A stretch of DNA of 43,238 nt. It comes from Deltaproteobacteria bacterium. GTDB lineage: Bacteria > Desulfobacterota > Desulfuromonadia > Geobacterales > Pseudopelobacteraceae. Made by a program: the position numbers and the translations under genes. Shown here in pieces: positions 25,344 to 34,600 of the stretch (position 1 is its first letter; each line of letters opens with the position of its first letter). The stretch is taken from contig JAJYBH010000011.1 in assembly GCA_021779135.1 (NCBI GenBank), forward strand, positions 1-43,238. Reading direction: 5' to 3'. The notes beneath the pieces were generated by a model. The model was not told the origin of the DNA, searched no databases, and worked only from the letters and a program-made list of their open reading frames with translations.

Positions 25344-26090
25344 TCAGTCCGATTCTCCCGCCGGTAGCACCACCGTAAAGCTGGTTCCCTCTCCCGCGGC
25401 GCTGCGGACCTCGATCCTTCCTCCCAGGTTTTCCACCAGCGTCCTGGTGACAAACAGACCCAGTCCGGTCCCCTCGCCCGGGCTCTTGGTCGTGAAATAC
25501 GGTTCAAAGATGCGCGACAGTGACCCGGCCGCTATTCCGGGGCCGGTATCCGCAATAACGATGCAGACTTCCGAGCTGTTCGGGGAACTGGTTTCCACGA
25601 GCAGGCGCCCCCCCTCGTGCTCCATGGCCTGCAGCGCGTTCATGGTGATGTTTATGACGATCTGCTTGAGCACATTGCCGTCCACCGGGACAACCGGGAG
25701 CCGGTGATCGAGGTTTCTCATCAGGGAAACACCACGCCGGGAGGCTTCGTAACAAAGAAAATCGAGCACAAAATCTATCGTCAGATTTACATCCGCATCG
25801 CCGCCGGTTTCTTCGTGGCTGCTGAAATTCAGGATCCCGCGGGTCATCTGTGAAAGACGTTGCGCCTCGGCGTTGATCCGTTCGATCATTTCGCGAACGA
25901 ACTCCGGCACGCCTTCTTCGCGCATGATCATCTGGGACGCGGATACAATCACGGAGAGTGGCGCATTCAGTTCATGAACGACACCAGCGGATATTCTCCC
26001 CAGTTCGGCCATCTTTTCATTGTAGGCCAGCTGCTTGAGCAATTCGTGACTGATCTCGCCATCGATATGTCTGTCTTCCGGTGTGGTCAT
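25344..26090 (-). CDS. Soluble sensor histidine kinase
   Basis: A 248-residue kinase with no membrane segment or recognisable input domain: 20-odd residues precede the HisKA helix. The phosphorylation site is GVVHELNAPLSVI (H39). ATPase boxes follow: N-box INITMNALQAME, G1 VIADTGPGIA, and GTGLGLFVTRTLVENLGG. Its small size and position downstream of P-II and Amt genes recall NtrB-like nitrogen sensing, with direct partner contact as the input, but no response regulator is adjacent. It is separated from the Amt gene by a terminator, so it may have its own promoter. Confidence 0.9.
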   Translation of the reverse strand: MTTPEDRHIDGEISHELLKQLAYNEKMAELGRISAGVVHELNAPLSVIVSASQMIMREEGVPEFVREMIERINAEAQRLSQMTRGILNFSSHEETGGDADVNLTIDFVLDFLCYEASRRGVSLMRNLDHRLPVVPVDGNVLKQIVINITMNALQAMEHEGGRLLVETSSPNSSEVCIVIADTGPGIAAGSLSRIFEPYFTTKSPGEGTGLGLFVTRTLVENLGGRIEVRSAAGEGTSFTVVLPAGESD

Positions 26091-26131
26091 TCTGGCGGGC
26101 TCCGGGACGACGTTATCTTGAATGAAGGGAA

Positions 26132-26165
26132 GAAGCCGCCCACATGGGCGGCTTCTTTCTTATGT
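26132..26165. terminator. Bidirectional terminator between Amt and kinase genes
   Basis: GAAGCCGCCCA/TGGGCGGCTTC with a two-base loop (26132-26155) with pyrimidine-rich tracts on both strands. It would end the minus-strand ammonium transporter transcript. Confidence 0.8.
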
Positions 26166-26194
26166 GGCACTGCCGAGGGTACTGCAGATTCTGC

Positions 26195-27757
26195 TTACAT
26201 GTTGTAACCGGACTCGGAATGCTGGGTCTGGTCGAGACCCACGATCTCGTCTTCCTTCTCGACGCGCAGACCCATGGTCTTGTCGAGGACAAAGGCGATA
26301 ACCAGGGTGACGGTAAAGGCATAGGCCCCGGCCGCCAGGACCGCGATCAACTGGATCATCAACTGCTTGGCGTTGCCGGCCAGAAGACCGGTTGCGCCGA
26401 CCGTCGCGAACACACCGGTCAACAGAGCGCCGAATGTACCGCCAAGTCCATGGACACCAAAGGCATCCAGAGAGTCGTCATATTTCAGTTTGGCCTTCAT
26501 CAGTACGCCACCGTAGCAGACGAGGCCGGCGGCGACACCCATCAACAGGGCGGCACCGGGCTGTACAAAACCGGCGGCCGGGGTAATGACAACCAGACCG
26601 GCCACGACGCCTGAGCCAAAGCCGAGGGCACTGGGCTTGCCGGAGTGGATCCACTCGGCGATCATCCAGGAGAGCCCGGCTGCCGCCGGTGCAATGGTGG
26701 TGGTGGCAAAAGCCAGTCCGGCCAGGCCGCCGGCGGCATCGGAGGTATTGACACCCACGATGGCGGAACCGGCGTTGAACCCGAACCAGCCGAACCAGAG
26801 CAGCCCGACACCCAGCAGGGTAAAGGGCAGGTTGTGGGGCGCCATGCGCTCATGGGGAAATCCATGGCGCTTGCCGAGGAATACCAGGAAGGCCAAAGCC
26901 GAAATACCGGACGAGAGGTGAACAACGGTGCCGCCGGCAAAGTCCAGGGCGCCCTTTTTGAAGAGCCAGCCATCGGTCATCCAGACCCAGTGGGCCAGGG
27001 GATCATAGACCAGGGTGGTCCAGAGCAGGACAAACACGCAGTAGGCCGAGAACTTGACGCGCTCGGCCATGGCGCCCGAGATCAGTGCCACGGTGATCAT
27101 GGCGAACATGGCCTGGTACATGCAGAAAACCAGTTCGGGGATGGCGCCCGGTTCCTTGGCGTAGTTCTGGAAGAGCGCAAAGTCGACGGTGCCGCTGGCG
27201 GCATCCTTCATGATGATCAGGCCATTGAGCATGAACTTGCTGAAGTTACCGACCAGCCCCATCCCCCCAAAATCAGGGGCAAAAGAGAGCGAGTAGCCGA
27301 TCACGGCCCACTGCACACCGACGATGCCCATGGCCACCAGCGAGTGCATCATGGTGGAGAGGACGTTCTTCTGACGAACCATGCCGCCATAGAACAGGGC
27401 CAGACCGGGGATCATCAAAAGCACCAAGGCCGAGGAAACCAGCATCCAGGCGGTGTCTCCGGTATTGAGCACCGGTTTTACGTCAGGTGGGGCGGCTGGT
27501 GCGGCAGCCGGGGCGGCGGCCGGCGATGCAACAGCCGCGGTAGATGCAGCCGGAGCAGCGCCTGTTGAAGATACGGGAGCAGAGATTGAAGAGGCAGGGT
27601 TTTTAACCTCTTCGGCCTGGCACATAACCGGCAAAATGAATGTCAGAAGGGCAACACACAGAGTTAGTACCAGGTTACGGGTCAAATTCCTTGAAAAGGG
27701 GCCTGCACCATGCTGTGCAGACTTTAAGTTTGTTGCTGCGATACATCTTTGTACCAT
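26195..27757 (-). CDS. Ammonium transporter (Amt family), second of two
   Basis: A 520-residue ammonium channel. After an N-terminal signal-like helix (LVLTLCVALLTFILPVMCQA) comes an Ala/Pro linker of about 50 residues, then the eleven-helix Amt core starting TAWMLVSSALVLLMIPGLAL. The twin pore histidines are visible in DFAGGTVVHLSSG and DAFGVHGLGGTFG. The start is ATG 27757, with GGAGG in the preceding bases; an upstream in-frame GTG would overlap that site. It is fed from P-II and the other Amt upstream. The tail EDEIVGLDQTQHSESGYNM is typical for P-II docking Amts. Confidence 0.95.
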   Translation of the reverse strand: MVQRCIAATNLKSAQHGAGPFSRNLTRNLVLTLCVALLTFILPVMCQAEEVKNPASSISAPVSSTGAAPAASTAAVASPAAAPAAAPAAPPDVKPVLNTGDTAWMLVSSALVLLMIPGLALFYGGMVRQKNVLSTMMHSLVAMGIVGVQWAVIGYSLSFAPDFGGMGLVGNFSKFMLNGLIIMKDAASGTVDFALFQNYAKEPGAIPELVFCMYQAMFAMITVALISGAMAERVKFSAYCVFVLLWTTLVYDPLAHWVWMTDGWLFKKGALDFAGGTVVHLSSGISALAFLVFLGKRHGFPHERMAPHNLPFTLLGVGLLWFGWFGFNAGSAIVGVNTSDAAGGLAGLAFATTTIAPAAAGLSWMIAEWIHSGKPSALGFGSGVVAGLVVITPAAGFVQPGAALLMGVAAGLVCYGGVLMKAKLKYDDSLDAFGVHGLGGTFGALLTGVFATVGATGLLAGNAKQLMIQLIAVLAAGAYAFTVTLVIAFVLDKTMGLRVEKEDEIVGLDQTQHSESGYNM

Positions 27758-27794
27758 GGGATAATCCTCCACGAGATAGTTGCGATGATGTTAG

Positions 27795-27828
27795 CCATCC
27801 ATCACCACAATTCCGTGGTGACGGATGG
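27795..27828. other. Hairpin between the two ammonium transporter genes
   Basis: CCATCCATCACCAC and GTGGTGACGGATGG pair over 14 positions with one mismatch around a 6-base loop. There is no T-tract on the minus strand, so it looks like an mRNA processing or stability element rather than a terminator. Confidence 0.65.
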
Positions 27829-27839
27829 ACAGTGAAAAT

Positions 27840-29540
27840 CTATTTTTCTTCTTGTTTGTAATGCCCACCGAGCGGCAGATTACGAAGATTGAAGTCAGGG
27901 TATGCGTTAACTGCAACCTCGTAATGGTCCAGACCTTCCAGCTCCTGATCCTTGGGAACGCGCAGTCCAACAACCATATCGAGCACCTTGAAGAAAACAT
28001 AGGAAATAACGAAGACATAGACAATATTCGTCAGTGTGCCGATGCATTGGGCGAAGAACTGGCCGGAGTCACCGTAGAAGAGCCCGGTTACCGTACCCTT
28101 GACGCCGTTCCAGCCATCACCGTAGGTTCCATCGGCAAAGAGCCCCAGGGCGAGCACACCCCAGGCACCGTTGGTGCCGTGTACCGAGACCGCGCCGACC
28201 GGATCGTCGATCTTCAGAACATTCTCGACAAAGAAGATGCTGAGACAGCAGAGGATGCCTGCGACACCGCCAATCAGGACAGCCACTGGCGCGGTGACGA
28301 AGGCGCATGGTGCGGTAATGCCGACCAGACCTGCCAGCAGGCCGTTGGCGCTCATGGAGATATCCGGTTTACCATAGCGCATCCACATGTAGACCCAGGA
28401 TGTAAATGCACCGGCGGCGCCGGCCAGCATGGTATTTGTGGCGACCACGGCGATGCGGAGATCGGTGCCGGCCAGGGTGGAACCGGCGTTGAAGCCGAAC
28501 CAGCCGAAGGCCAGGATAAAGCAGCCGACGATTGCCATCGGGATGTGATGGCCGGGGATCGGGTTGGCCGAGCCGTCCTTGTTGAACTTGCCGATGCGTG
28601 GACCGAGCACCATGGCGCCCGCCAGGGCGCAGACACCACCGGTCAAATGAACAACCGAGGAACCGGCAAAGTCCACATGGCCGTGGCCGAGTCCAAAGTT
28701 GCTCCCCAATGTGGCCAGCCAGCCGCCGCCCCAGACCCAGTTGGCATACAGCGGATAGATGATACCCGAGACGAAGAAACCGTAGACGAAGAACGACTTC
28801 ATGTTCCAGCGTTCAGCCATGGAACCGGTCGGGATGGTGGCGGTGGTGTCCATGAAGACCATCTGGAACAGGAACAGGGCGAATATCGATGTATCATACA
28901 CCTTACTGCCGAGGAAGAAGCCGGTCGTTCCGAACAGGCCGAAGTCCTTATCGAAGAGGTGGATGGTGAATTCACTGCTCAGTGCTTTTGCACCGCCCAG
29001 GGCCGGAATGCCGCCGACTCCGCCCATCTGGAGGGCAAAACCACAGATCCAGTATCCGAGAAGACCCAGGGCGTAGACCATGAAGTTCATGGCCATGGTA
29101 TGGCCGGCGTTTTTGGCGCGGGTGAAACCGGTCTCAGCCATGGCAAAGCCGGCCTGCATGAACATGACCAGGAATCCGCAGACAAGTGTCCAGACCATGT
29201 TGATGGAGATCTTGTTGTGGCCGACCACGTCAGCCACCTTGGCAGCCAGAGGCTCGGTCTTGCCGAGTTTGTCCAGCTCATCCTGGGTGGGGGCGTTGGC
29301 GGAACCGCCGACGATATCACTGGCCACACCGGTATTGGCACCGGAAGGGTCATTCTTGACCGCCGCGGCAGGCGCTGCAACAGGAGCAGGTGTTGCTGCC
29401 GGGGCTTCAGTTGCAGCAGGTGCTGCAGAGGTTACTGGCGCCGAAGCCGGCTTGTCTTCTGCAAGAAGTGGCGCGGCGACAATCAGCAGCATTGCCATTG
29501 CAATCATCAGGCTGATTATTTTTAGAAAGTTGAATTTCAC
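27840..29540 (-). CDS. Ammonium transporter (Amt family), first of two, long form
   Basis: A 566-residue Amt, about 130-160 longer than a minimal one. It has a cleavable signal (MKFNFLKIISLMIAMAMLLI), an Ala/Pro/Thr linker (about 28-65), an extra segment with TQDELDKLGKTEPLAAKVAD before the core, and a C-terminal extension ending HYKQEEK. Pore histidines lie in DFAGSSVVHLTGG and GAVSVHGTNGAWG. It differs enough from its neighbour to be a distinct paralogue, not a recent duplicate. It starts 95 bases after the P-II gene. Confidence 0.95.
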   Translation of the reverse strand: MKFNFLKIISLMIAMAMLLIVAAPLLAEDKPASAPVTSAAPAATEAPAATPAPVAAPAAAVKNDPSGANTGVASDIVGGSANAPTQDELDKLGKTEPLAAKVADVVGHNKISINMVWTLVCGFLVMFMQAGFAMAETGFTRAKNAGHTMAMNFMVYALGLLGYWICGFALQMGGVGGIPALGGAKALSSEFTIHLFDKDFGLFGTTGFFLGSKVYDTSIFALFLFQMVFMDTTATIPTGSMAERWNMKSFFVYGFFVSGIIYPLYANWVWGGGWLATLGSNFGLGHGHVDFAGSSVVHLTGGVCALAGAMVLGPRIGKFNKDGSANPIPGHHIPMAIVGCFILAFGWFGFNAGSTLAGTDLRIAVVATNTMLAGAAGAFTSWVYMWMRYGKPDISMSANGLLAGLVGITAPCAFVTAPVAVLIGGVAGILCCLSIFFVENVLKIDDPVGAVSVHGTNGAWGVLALGLFADGTYGDGWNGVKGTVTGLFYGDSGQFFAQCIGTLTNIVYVFVISYVFFKVLDMVVGLRVPKDQELEGLDHYEVAVNAYPDFNLRNLPLGGHYKQEEK

Positions 29541-29635
29541 GGGTAACTCCTTTCAAGAGGAATCTATTTTTGTAAGGGCGCCGTTGCCACTTTTAACAGA
29601 ACTATCTGTTGCTTACTGAATAATACGGAGAAAAA

Positions 29636-30076
<441 letters not shown>

Positions 30077-30886
30077 CTAGAATGCGATATCGAGCTGCGT
30101 GGTGAGAGCAGGTTTGCCGCCGGGTTTCATACCGTTATCGGCTGCGGAGAGGTCGTAAAACGGATTGAAGATAACCACACCCAGGATCAGTGAAACCTGT
30201 TTGGAGAAGGCCCAGGAGCCGCCGACACTGATCTCGCCATTGGCATTGTTTCCGCTCATGTAGTCCACCGCCAGCCAGAGTTTATCGGAGATTTCCGGCA
30301 TACTGCGGTCCCAGGAAGCCATTATTCCGCTGTTGTTCTTTGTGTCGCTCGGATTGCCGGATGTGGCCAGGGCCCGTGATGATCCGTAATAGCCGCCGGC
30401 AGACAGACGTCCAATCACCGGCAGGGTCTTGCCCACCAAACCGTAGACGATGTTCTGGCGGGTCGAAACGCCACCAATTTCGGGTTTGTCGTATGTTCCA
30501 AGGTTATAGGCACCGACTGCGAAGGCCGGCAGCCCCTTGATTCCAAAGGCGTCCTCGGGTGTTCCCAGCTTGGCGTTAAAGTAGAAAGGATGATTGTCGA
30601 ATTGGTTGTCGTTTTGGAAACCCGTCATAAGCATGTCCATACCGACTTCGAGCTTTACATTTTCAAAGGGAAGTACACCGGCGCTCAGACCAAGGTTGTA
30701 ATAGCTTGGGCCTGCATCGGATTTGGGTGAAAGACGCATGTAGTTATCGACATCGATATGAATGTCCTTGAGGCTTTTTACGTCAGTGGACGGGATCCAG
30801 ATCTGCGTTGAGGGGGTCGCCATTGCAATGCTGCTAGTCAAAGCCACTACTGCACATACTGCTGCCAGAATTCTTCCGAGTTTCAT
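30077..30886 (-). CDS. Exported beta-barrel-like protein of the ammonium cluster
   Basis: A 269-residue protein with a signal peptide (KLGRILAAVCAVVALTSSIA) and a long run of alternating polar/apolar strands, ending in a C-terminal phenylalanine (TTQLDIAF), the usual mark of an outer-membrane beta-barrel. It may form a pore for ammonium or a related solute across the outer membrane, but this is inferred only from position. ATG 30886 has GAGAGG upstream. It is the first gene behind the sigma-54-type promoter. Confidence 0.7.
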   Translation of the reverse strand: MKLGRILAAVCAVVALTSSIAMATPSTQIWIPSTDVKSLKDIHIDVDNYMRLSPKSDAGPSYYNLGLSAGVLPFENVKLEVGMDMLMTGFQNDNQFDNHPFYFNAKLGTPEDAFGIKGLPAFAVGAYNLGTYDKPEIGGVSTRQNIVYGLVGKTLPVIGRLSAGGYYGSSRALATSGNPSDTKNNSGIMASWDRSMPEISDKLWLAVDYMSGNNANGEISVGGSWAFSKQVSLILGVVIFNPFYDLSAADNGMKPGGKPALTTQLDIAF

Positions 30887-31026
30887 CTTTCCTCTCCTTT
30901 TCATCGTTGATTTTGAACAGTGTTGGGATGAAAGTGTCTGGTCTCATCACTGCACGTTCTGTAGAGAATACAATGTATGTTGGCTATGACGTGTTATCGC
31001 TTTCGCCGTATTTTGAGATGATGCCT

Positions 31027-31043
31027 AGCATAGTGCATGCCAA
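31027..31043 (-). promoter_or_regulatory. Sigma-54 promoter candidate for the nitrogen cluster
   Basis: Reading the minus strand: TTGGCATGCACTATGCT. GG and GC are separated by exactly 10 bases, as sigma-54 requires, and 13 of the constrained positions agree with YTGGCACGRNNNTTGCW apart from three. Transcription would start near 31015, leaving about 130 bases of leader to the barrel gene. Nitrogen genes are classic sigma-54 targets. Confidence 0.6.
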
Positions 31044-31282
31044 CGCGAAATAAACTAATGATACCGGTTTGTTGAGCGTTTTATTCCGGTAAGTGCAGCA
31101 GTTCCCGGCCACAAGAAACATGACCGCTGCATTTTTTTTAAGCACATAAGGTGCATCCGCAGGCCGGCCGGCGGCGTGAAGATGCCTTATATCAGGCTTC
31201 AGGCCGTGCCTTCCGCACCTGCATTAAAATTATGCACAGGAGGAAACCCTTTGACGCGGAAGGCTTTTTTCGGGTAGGTTAG

Positions 31283-31299
31283 GTGGTCTCAGAGACCAC
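31283..31299. promoter_or_regulatory. Perfect palindrome before the Rieske gene
   Basis: GTGGTCTC-A-GAGACCAC, eight-base arms around one base, ending 7 bases before GGAGGTGA of the Rieske gene. It could be an operator or an mRNA hairpin masking ribosome entry. Confidence 0.55.
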
Positions 31300-31315
31300 T
31301 CATGGAGGTGATTCA

Positions 31316-31615
31316 ATGATCCCGGCAGCAAAAGTCAGCGAGATCCCGAATTTCGGGAAAAAGGTTATCCAGATTTCCGGCCAGGACATCCTCTTCATCA
31401 ATATCAAGGGGAGCATCTTCGCGGCTGAAAACGAATGTCCCCACCAGGGAAGTCCGTTGACCGCCGCGATCGTCAAGGACGACTACATCGCCTGCCCCCG
31501 CCACGGCTACCGCTTCAGCCTGGTCGACGGCAGTTGCGGCGAACACCCTGAGTTCACGCTGAAGACGTATCCGCTCCAGATCAGCGGCGACGATATCCTG
31601 ATCGATCTGGGGTAA
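31316..31615 (+). CDS. Rieske [2Fe-2S] ferredoxin-like protein
   Basis: A 99-residue Rieske protein with both cluster motifs: CPHQGSPL and CPRHGYRF (Cys and His ligands each). No signal peptide, so cytoplasmic. Small stand-alone members act as electron donors, e.g. to dioxygenases or nitrite reductase small subunits (NirD). ATG 31316 has GGAGGTGA 5 bases ahead. No oxygenase is encoded here, and the next gene is phospholipase-type, 4 bases on. Confidence 0.92.
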   Translation: MIPAAKVSEIPNFGKKVIQISGQDILFINIKGSIFAAENECPHQGSPLTAAIVKDDYIACPRHGYRFSLVDGSCGEHPEFTLKTYPLQISGDDILIDLG

Positions 31616-31619
31616 TCCA

Positions 31620-33053
31620 TTGGACCATGTCCTCTTAGCACTGCTTGCGTCCGGCAGTGTCCTGTTGTCGCTGGTTGCCGCGGGGCATTCGCTGATCAAT
31701 AAAAGCGACTCACGTTCGGCGCTGGTCTGGACCGGCCTGAACCTGGCCTTGCCGCTGGTCGGTCCATTCCTCTACTGGTGCATGGGCATCAACCGCATCT
31801 CCCGCCGGGCCCGCAGCTGGAGGGTGAGCGGCCGTCGCTTGAGCGGCACGAGGATCTATCCGATCGAGAACCACAGGTGGGAGTCGGCGCAATTGCCCGT
31901 CGAAGCAGCTCATCTGCAAGATCTGCGCACACTGGCCGACCGGGTGGTGAAAACCCGGCTGCAGGGGGGCAATCGTATCGTGCCGCTGGAGGATGGCGAA
32001 GCTGTCTACCCGGCCATGCTGGCGGCCATCGCACGGGCTGAAATCAGCATCAACCTGAGCAGTTATATTTTTGATGCCGACGGCATCGGGGCGGAGTTTG
32101 TCCTCCAGTTGCAGGATGCTGCGGCGCGGGGGGTCGCGGTCCGCGTCATCATCGATGCCATGGGGGAGAAGTACAGTCGCGTCTCACCCTGCCAGCTGCT
32201 GGATGTTACTGCGGTTCAGATTGTGCGTTACCTGCCGCTCAGCGACGGCGCCCACATCAACCTGCGCAGCCACCGCAAACTTCTGATCATCGACGGCCGC
32301 GAGGCCTTCACCGGCGGCATGAACATCCGCAGCCGCCATATGACGAGCACCGCCTCACCCGAATCAGCCATACACGATATGCACTTCAGCGTCACGGGGC
32401 CGGTGGTCAACGATCTGCAGCGGGCCTTTCTCAAAGATTGGCATTTCGTCACCGGTGAGATCCTGGACACCTCCCATTTCTTCCCGGTCATTGAGCCTCA
32501 GGGGAATGTCGTTGTGCGCTGCATCAGCGACGGGCCGGACAGTGAATACAGAAAGCTCGAAATGATCATCATGGGTGCGCTCTCCTGTGCCGGACGCTCG
32601 GTCCTGATCATGACCCCCTACTTCATCCCCGACCGTCCCATGGTTGCGGCCCTGATCACCACGGCCCTGCGCGGGGTGGATGTGCGCATCGTTCTCCCGG
32701 CGAGGAACAATCTGCCGTTTGTCCACTGGGCCAACCGCGCCATGCAGGAAGAGCTGCTGGCCAACGGCGTGCGGATATTCTACCAGCCGCCCCCCTTCGT
32801 ACACACCAAGCTCCTGCTGGTAGATGACGTCTGGTGCCTGATCGGCTCGGCCAACTGGGATGCGCGCAGTCTGCGCCTCAATTTCGAGCTGGATCTGAGC
32901 GTCTATGACGCCCCGTTTGCAGCCCGGGTCCGGCAGCATTTTGACCGCGCCTTTCTCCATACCCATGAGGTTACCCTGGAGGAGATCGAAGGGCGCGAGC
33001 TGCCGGAAAAACTGCGCGACGGTTTTTTTCGTCTTTTTTCGCCGTACCTGTAA
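31620..33053 (+). CDS. Cardiolipin synthase-like phospholipase D protein
   Basis: A 477-residue PLD-superfamily enzyme: two N-terminal membrane helices (LLALLASGSVLLSLVAAG; LVWTGLNLALPLVGPFLYW) and two HKD motifs, HRKLLIIDG (H218) and HTKLLLVDD (H395). Domain order matches cardiolipin synthase, which joins two phosphatidylglycerols into cardiolipin plus glycerol. The only plausible start is TTG 31620 because the membrane segment begins there. It starts 4 bases after the Rieske stop. Confidence 0.9.
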   Translation: MDHVLLALLASGSVLLSLVAAGHSLINKSDSRSALVWTGLNLALPLVGPFLYWCMGINRISRRARSWRVSGRRLSGTRIYPIENHRWESAQLPVEAAHLQDLRTLADRVVKTRLQGGNRIVPLEDGEAVYPAMLAAIARAEISINLSSYIFDADGIGAEFVLQLQDAAARGVAVRVIIDAMGEKYSRVSPCQLLDVTAVQIVRYLPLSDGAHINLRSHRKLLIIDGREAFTGGMNIRSRHMTSTASPESAIHDMHFSVTGPVVNDLQRAFLKDWHFVTGEILDTSHFFPVIEPQGNVVVRCISDGPDSEYRKLEMIIMGALSCAGRSVLIMTPYFIPDRPMVAALITTALRGVDVRIVLPARNNLPFVHWANRAMQEELLANGVRIFYQPPPFVHTKLLLVDDVWCLIGSANWDARSLRLNFELDLSVYDAPFAARVRQHFDRAFLHTHEVTLEEIEGRELPEKLRDGFFRLFSPYL

Positions 33054-33093
33054 CGACACAGCGTATTACATCAATCAATGGAGGAACGTTGCC

Positions 33094-34548
33094 ATGCTTA
33101 CCCTCAAAGACCCCAGCCTGTTGAAACAACTCTGTTACCTGAACGGCCAGTGGCAGGCCGCCGACAGCGGCGCCGCGATCGATGTCACCAATCCGGCCAA
33201 CGGTGAAAAGCTCGGTTCGATCCCCCGCATGGGCACCGATGAAACCCGCCGGGCGATCGAGGGTGCCAACAAGGCCCTGCCCGCCTGGCGCGCCAGAACC
33301 GCCAAGGAGCGCTCCGCGATACTGCGACGCTGGTTTGAACTGATCATGGCCAACCAGGCGGACCTGGCGGTCATCATGACGGCCGAACAGGGCAAGCCCC
33401 TGGCCGAGTCAAGGGGCGAGATCGCCTATGCCGCCTCGTTCATTGAATGGTTCGCCGAAGAGGGCAAGCGGATCTACGGCGACACCATACCCGGATACGC
33501 AGCCGACAAGCGTATCGTGGTCATCAAGGAGCCGATCGGCGTCTGTGCCGCCATCACCCCCTGGAACTTCCCGGCCGCCATGATCACCCGCAAGGCCGGC
33601 CCGGCCCTGGCCGCCGGCTGCACCATGGTGGTAAAACCGGCCACGGCCACCCCCTTCTCGGCCCTGGCCCTGGCCGAACTGGGCGAGCGGGCCGGCATTC
33701 CGGCCGGGGTCTTCAGTGTCATCACCGGCTCGGCAGCCGCCATCGGCAACGAGATGACCTCCAATCCGATCGTGCGCAAGCTGACCTTCACCGGCTCGAC
33801 CGAGATCGGCAAGCAACTGATGGTGCAGTGCGCCGCAACCGTCAAGAAGGTCTCCCTGGAACTGGGCGGCAACGCCCCCTTTATCGTCTTTGAGGATGCC
33901 GACCGGGATGCCGCCGTAGAGGGAGCCATCGCCTCCAAGTACCGCAATACCGGCCAGACCTGTGTCTGCACCAATCGCCTGATCGTTCAGGACAGTGTCT
34001 ATGACGCCTTTGTGACCAAGCTGATTGCGGAGGTGGCAAAGATGGGGGTAGGGGACGGTCTCACGGGAGAGGTTCAGCAGGGGCCGCTGATCGATATGGC
34101 CGCCGTGGAAAAGGTCGAGGAGCACATCGCCGATGCCGTGGCCAAGGGGGCCACGATCGCCCTGGGGGGCAAACGCCACCCCCTGGGCGGCAGCTTCTTC
34201 GAACCGACGGTCATCACCAATGTGACCTCGGACATGCTGGTGGCCCGGGAAGAGACCTTCGGTCCGCTGGCGCCGATCTTCAGGTTCAGCAGCGATGAAG
34301 AAGCGGTCCGGATGGCCAATGACACCGAATTCGGTCTGGCATCCTATTTCTACAGCCGCGACATCGGCCGGGTCTGGCGGGTGGCCGAAGCGCTGGAATA
34401 CGGCATGGTCGGCATCAATACCGGCCTGATCTCGACCGAGGTTGCCCCCTTCGGCGGCATGAAGGAATCCGGCATCGGCCGGGAAGGATCAAAATACGGC
34501 ATTGAGGAGTTCATCGAGGTAAAATACCTCTGCATGGGTGGTGTATGA
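33094..34548 (+). CDS. gabD: Succinate-semialdehyde dehydrogenase-type aldehyde dehydrogenase
   Basis: A 484-residue ALDH closest in pattern to GabD (NAD(P)+-dependent, succinate semialdehyde to succinate). Features: TPWNFPAAMITRKAGPALAA, Rossmann motif FTGSTEIGKQL, catalytic E256 in LELGGNAPF and C290 in NTGQTCVCTNR. The CVC motif contains the redox-pair cysteine typical of GabD. Start ATG 33094 with GGAGG upstream. Substrate is inferred from family likeness. Confidence 0.9.
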   Translation: MLTLKDPSLLKQLCYLNGQWQAADSGAAIDVTNPANGEKLGSIPRMGTDETRRAIEGANKALPAWRARTAKERSAILRRWFELIMANQADLAVIMTAEQGKPLAESRGEIAYAASFIEWFAEEGKRIYGDTIPGYAADKRIVVIKEPIGVCAAITPWNFPAAMITRKAGPALAAGCTMVVKPATATPFSALALAELGERAGIPAGVFSVITGSAAAIGNEMTSNPIVRKLTFTGSTEIGKQLMVQCAATVKKVSLELGGNAPFIVFEDADRDAAVEGAIASKYRNTGQTCVCTNRLIVQDSVYDAFVTKLIAEVAKMGVGDGLTGEVQQGPLIDMAAVEKVEEHIADAVAKGATIALGGKRHPLGGSFFEPTVITNVTSDMLVAREETFGPLAPIFRFSSDEEAVRMANDTEFGLASYFYSRDIGRVWRVAEALEYGMVGINTGLISTEVAPFGGMKESGIGREGSKYGIEEFIEVKYLCMGGV

Positions 34549-34600
34549 CCATACCAGGAGGCCTATCAAAGTTGGGAAGTACGAGAAGGGGGTGGTGCGG

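Noticed and set aside
27825-29525. 566-codon plus-strand open frame
   Set aside because: Mirror of the ammonium transporter gene on the other strand; biased codon use of the real gene keeps it open. No ribosome site or family pattern.
30966-30982. ATACAATGTATG upstream of the nitrogen cluster resembling the operator at 40707
   Set aside because: Only a partial palindrome and located in an unrelated host promoter; likely chance in AT-rich sequence.
31230-31290. Sequence resembling a c-di-GMP-I (GEMM) riboswitch before the Rieske gene
   Set aside because: Pieces such as GCACAGG, AAACC and GACGC appear in order, but the helix with the GAAA tetraloop between AAACC and GACGC is absent and spacing is too short.
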